A stretch of DNA of 64,000 nt. It comes from Gp1-AA133 sp963850425. Lineage in GTDB: Bacteria; Acidobacteriota; Terriglobia; Terriglobales; Acidobacteriaceae. The stretch covers positions 1,550,001 to 1,614,000 of the forward strand of contig CAWKLF010000001.1 in assembly GCA_963850425.1 (NCBI GenBank), in the 5' to 3' direction. Position 1 is the stretch's first letter, and each line of letters starts with the position of its first letter. Made by a program: the position numbers and the translations under genes. The notes below the pieces were generated by a model. The model saw only the letters and a program-made list of their open reading frames with translations, made no database searches and was not told where the DNA came from. Positions 62,167-64,000 of the stretch are shown piece by piece.

Positions 62167-64000
62167 ATGCGCCGTTCAGCAGTTCTTGTCCTCCTTCTTT
62201 CCAGCCTCTCTTACAGCCTGTCCGCCCAGCAACCGGACGTTAAGATCCCGGGCTCGTCTGCTGCGCAGACGCCTTCGGAAGCCAAGGCTCCCAAGCCAGC
62301 AGGTGATGACAAAGGCGCTAAAACATCAGATCAGAGTAAAGATCAGAGCAAGGATAGGAAGGACTATTCCCAGGAAGGTTTCGTCATTGAGCAGGTCCGC
62401 ACGCTTTACCGGTTTGAAAGCGACGGCACGGGGCGAAAGGAAACCATCGCGCGGGTGCGCGTGCAAAGCGAAGCCGGCGTCGAGCAGTGGGGGCAGGTGG
62501 TCATCGGATACAGCTCTGCGAATGAGCGCGTGGAGATTCCCTACGTCCGTGTACTGAAGAAAGACGGCACCGTGGTTACGGCGCCCGCCGATGCGGTGCA
62601 GGATTTGAGCGCGCCGGTGGCGCGCGAGGCGCCCGTCTACACCGACTACCGGCAGAAGCACATTACCGTGCCAGGGCTGCGGCCCGGCGAAGTGCTGGAA
62701 TATGACGTGGCTACGGTGATCCACACGCCGCTGGCTCCTAACCAGTTTTGGACCGAGTACGACTTCGACAAGAACAACATCACGCTGGATGAGCAACTCG
62801 AAGTCAACATTCCCAAGGACCGGGAAATCAATCTCTTTGTGAAAGGCAATTTCAATCAGAAGATCACCGAAGAGAACGGCCGGCGTGTGTACCACTGGTC
62901 GAGTTCGCACCTGGAGCGGGAAGACGACGATAAAAATAAAGACAAGGACAAGAAGAAAAAGAAGAAGAAGAAAGCCGAAGACGAAATGCCCGCCATTCAG
63001 CTCACAACTTTTAAGAGCTGGGAAGAAGTGGGACGCTGGTACGCCGGGCTTGATCATGACCGCCGCCAGCCCACGGCGGACATTCGCGCCAAGGCCGAGG
63101 AACTCACCAAGGGCGCGAGCACGGATCTCGAGAAGGTTGAAGCGCTGTACGATTACGTCGCCAAGAATTTTCGGTATGTGAGCCTGTCCCTCGGGTTGGG
63201 TCGCTATCAGCCCCATGCCGCGGCCGATGTGCTGCACAACCAGTATGGCGACTGCAAGGACAAGCACACACTGCTCTCGTCGCTGCTCGAAGCCGAGGGC
63301 ATGCACGCCTCGTCGGTGCTGATTAACTCCAGCCGCAAGCTCGATCCCAATGTTCCGTCACCCTCGCAGTTCGATCACGTCATCACCCTACTGCCAATGG
63401 GCAAGGAAGAAGTCTGGATGGATACGACCACCGAGGTCGCGCCCTTCCGTCTGCTGTCGTTCAACATTCGCAAGAAGCAGGGGCTGGTCATTCCAGTAAC
63501 GGGCCCCGCGCACCTCGAGGAGACGCCCGCCGATACGCCCATGGCGAACACGCAGGTGCAGACCATCGAGGGCACGATCAGCGAACTCGGCAAGCTGAAC
63601 GCGAAGGTCAGCTACGTGGTTCGCGGCGATACCGAGCTTCTGATGCGAATCATCTTCCGCCGGGTGCCCAGTGCGCAGTGGGAGCACCTGGTCGAAAACA
63701 TCAATGCGATGGGCGGACTGGACGGCGACATTACGAATTTGAAGGTGGGCGATCCGGCGGCGACGCGGGAACCTTTCCAGTTCTCGTATGAGATCTCGAA
63801 GGCGAATTTTCTGGATTGGTCGAAGAAGAAATCAGATATCGATCTGCCGTTGTCGCAATTCAGCCTGGCCGATGCGGATGAGGACGATACGGCGGCTGAC
63901 TCGGATCCGATCAAGTTTGGACCCCCGGGAGAATTCACCTATCGCATAAAGCTGACGCTTCCGGTTAAGTACACGGCGCACGCACCGCTGCCATTTTCCA
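62167..64000 (+). CDS. DUF3857/transglutaminase-like secreted protein, 3' end missing
   Basis: The frame from ATG 62167 is open to the window end (611 codons). It encodes an exported protein (signal peptide about 1-20, ending LSAQ), a DUF3857 beta domain (EGFVIEQVRTLYRFESDGTG, YRQKHITVPGLRPGEVLEYD) and a transglutaminase-like core with the catalytic Cys in NQYGDCKDKHTLLSSLL, His in FDHVITLLP and Asp in WMDTTTEVAPF. A charged insert (DDDKNKDKDKKKKKKKKAED) interrupts it near residue 260. Such proteins may cross-link or cleave peptides in the periplasm. The C-terminus lies outside the window. Confidence 0.88.
   Translation, partial: MRRSAVLVLLLSSLSYSLSAQQPDVKIPGSSAAQTPSEAKAPKPAGDDKGAKTSDQSKDQSKDRKDYSQEGFVIEQVRTLYRFESDGTGRKETIARVRVQSEAGVEQWGQVVIGYSSANERVEIPYVRVLKKDGTVVTAPADAVQDLSAPVAREAPVYTDYRQKHITVPGLRPGEVLEYDVATVIHTPLAPNQFWTEYDFDKNNITLDEQLEVNIPKDREINLFVKGNFNQKITEENGRRVYHWSSSHLEREDDDKNKDKDKKKKKKKKAEDEMPAIQLTTFKSWEEVGRWYAGLDHDRRQPTADIRAKAEELTKGASTDLEKVEALYDYVAKNFRYVSLSLGLGRYQPHAAADVLHNQYGDCKDKHTLLSSLLEAEGMHASSVLINSSRKLDPNVPSPSQFDHVITLLPMGKEEVWMDTTTEVAPFRLLSFNIRKKQGLVIPVTGPAHLEETPADTPMANTQVQTIEGTISELGKLNAKVSYVVRGDTELLMRIIFRRVPSAQWEHLVENINAMGGLDGDITNLKVGDPAATREPFQFSYEISKANFLDWSKKKSDIDLPLSQFSLADADEDDTAADSDPIKFGPPGEFTYRIKLTLPVKYTAHAPLPFS

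Overview
The window looks like a chromosomal piece of a GC-rich, Gram-negative soil bacterium, most likely an Acidobacteriota (Terriglobia/Koribacter-like). I infer this from gene content and arrangement: yceD-rpmF-plsX-fabD, dnaG-rpoD, a PEP-CTERM protein, YXWGXW and DUF3857 proteins, and many short hairpin repeats between genes. I could not run a taxonomic search. No rRNA, tRNA, CRISPR array or complete mobile element was seen.

Layout. 1-1.5 kb: the end of a molybdopterin oxidoreductase, then a FitA/VapC toxin-antitoxin pair. 1.5-4.6 kb: the 23S/L32/fatty-acid operon (yceD, rpmF, plsX, fabD) behind a good sigma-70 promoter. 4.9-10 kb: secreted or envelope proteins (metallo-hydrolase, PAP2 phosphatase, others). 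10.1-14.1 kb: a tightly overlapped tetR-hlyD-ABC-ABC efflux operon with a palindromic operator. 14.2-16.05 kb: a threonine-synthase-like enzyme and a MoaD/ThiS-like carrier behind a clear SAM-I riboswitch, the most interesting unit here. 16.2-23.6 kb: a SpoIIE-type phosphatase, lepA, dnaB, a CoA-binding protein and an amidohydrolase. 23.8-30.8 kb: an Fpg/Nei glycosylase, a BNR-repeat protein, a DUF3291 protein, a metallophosphoesterase and a GH78-like glycosidase. 31-35.6 kb: a six-gene operon (two small secreted proteins, a YtrA-type GntR regulator, ABC ATPase, permease, DUF2306-TPR) behind a 24-bp near-perfect palindrome. 35.7-41.6 kb: a Zn-dependent phospholipase C-like protein, rpoD and dnaG. 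41.9-45 kb: small ORFs, an IS1182-type transposase remnant, a SnoaL-like protein, a PEP-CTERM protein and a coiled-coil protein. 45.1-53.4 kb: mutS2, a histidine kinase, hemB, lipB and pdhA. 53.6-56 kb: a GIY-YIG nuclease between inverted repeats, purN and purM. 56.1-64 kb: small envelope proteins, a large acyl-CoA-synthetase/acetyltransferase fusion, a YXWGXW protein, a lipocalin-like protein and a truncated DUF3857/transglutaminase protein.

Two themes stand out. First, a methionine-type riboswitch controls a gene pair that would normally be called threonine synthase plus molybdopterin synthase subunit. This suggests sulfur-carrier-dependent homocysteine synthesis. Second, short repeats are widespread between genes, and repeat-like sequence has also entered the reading frames of dnaG and mutS2 and forms the end of the GIY-YIG gene, which sits between two inverted repeat copies.
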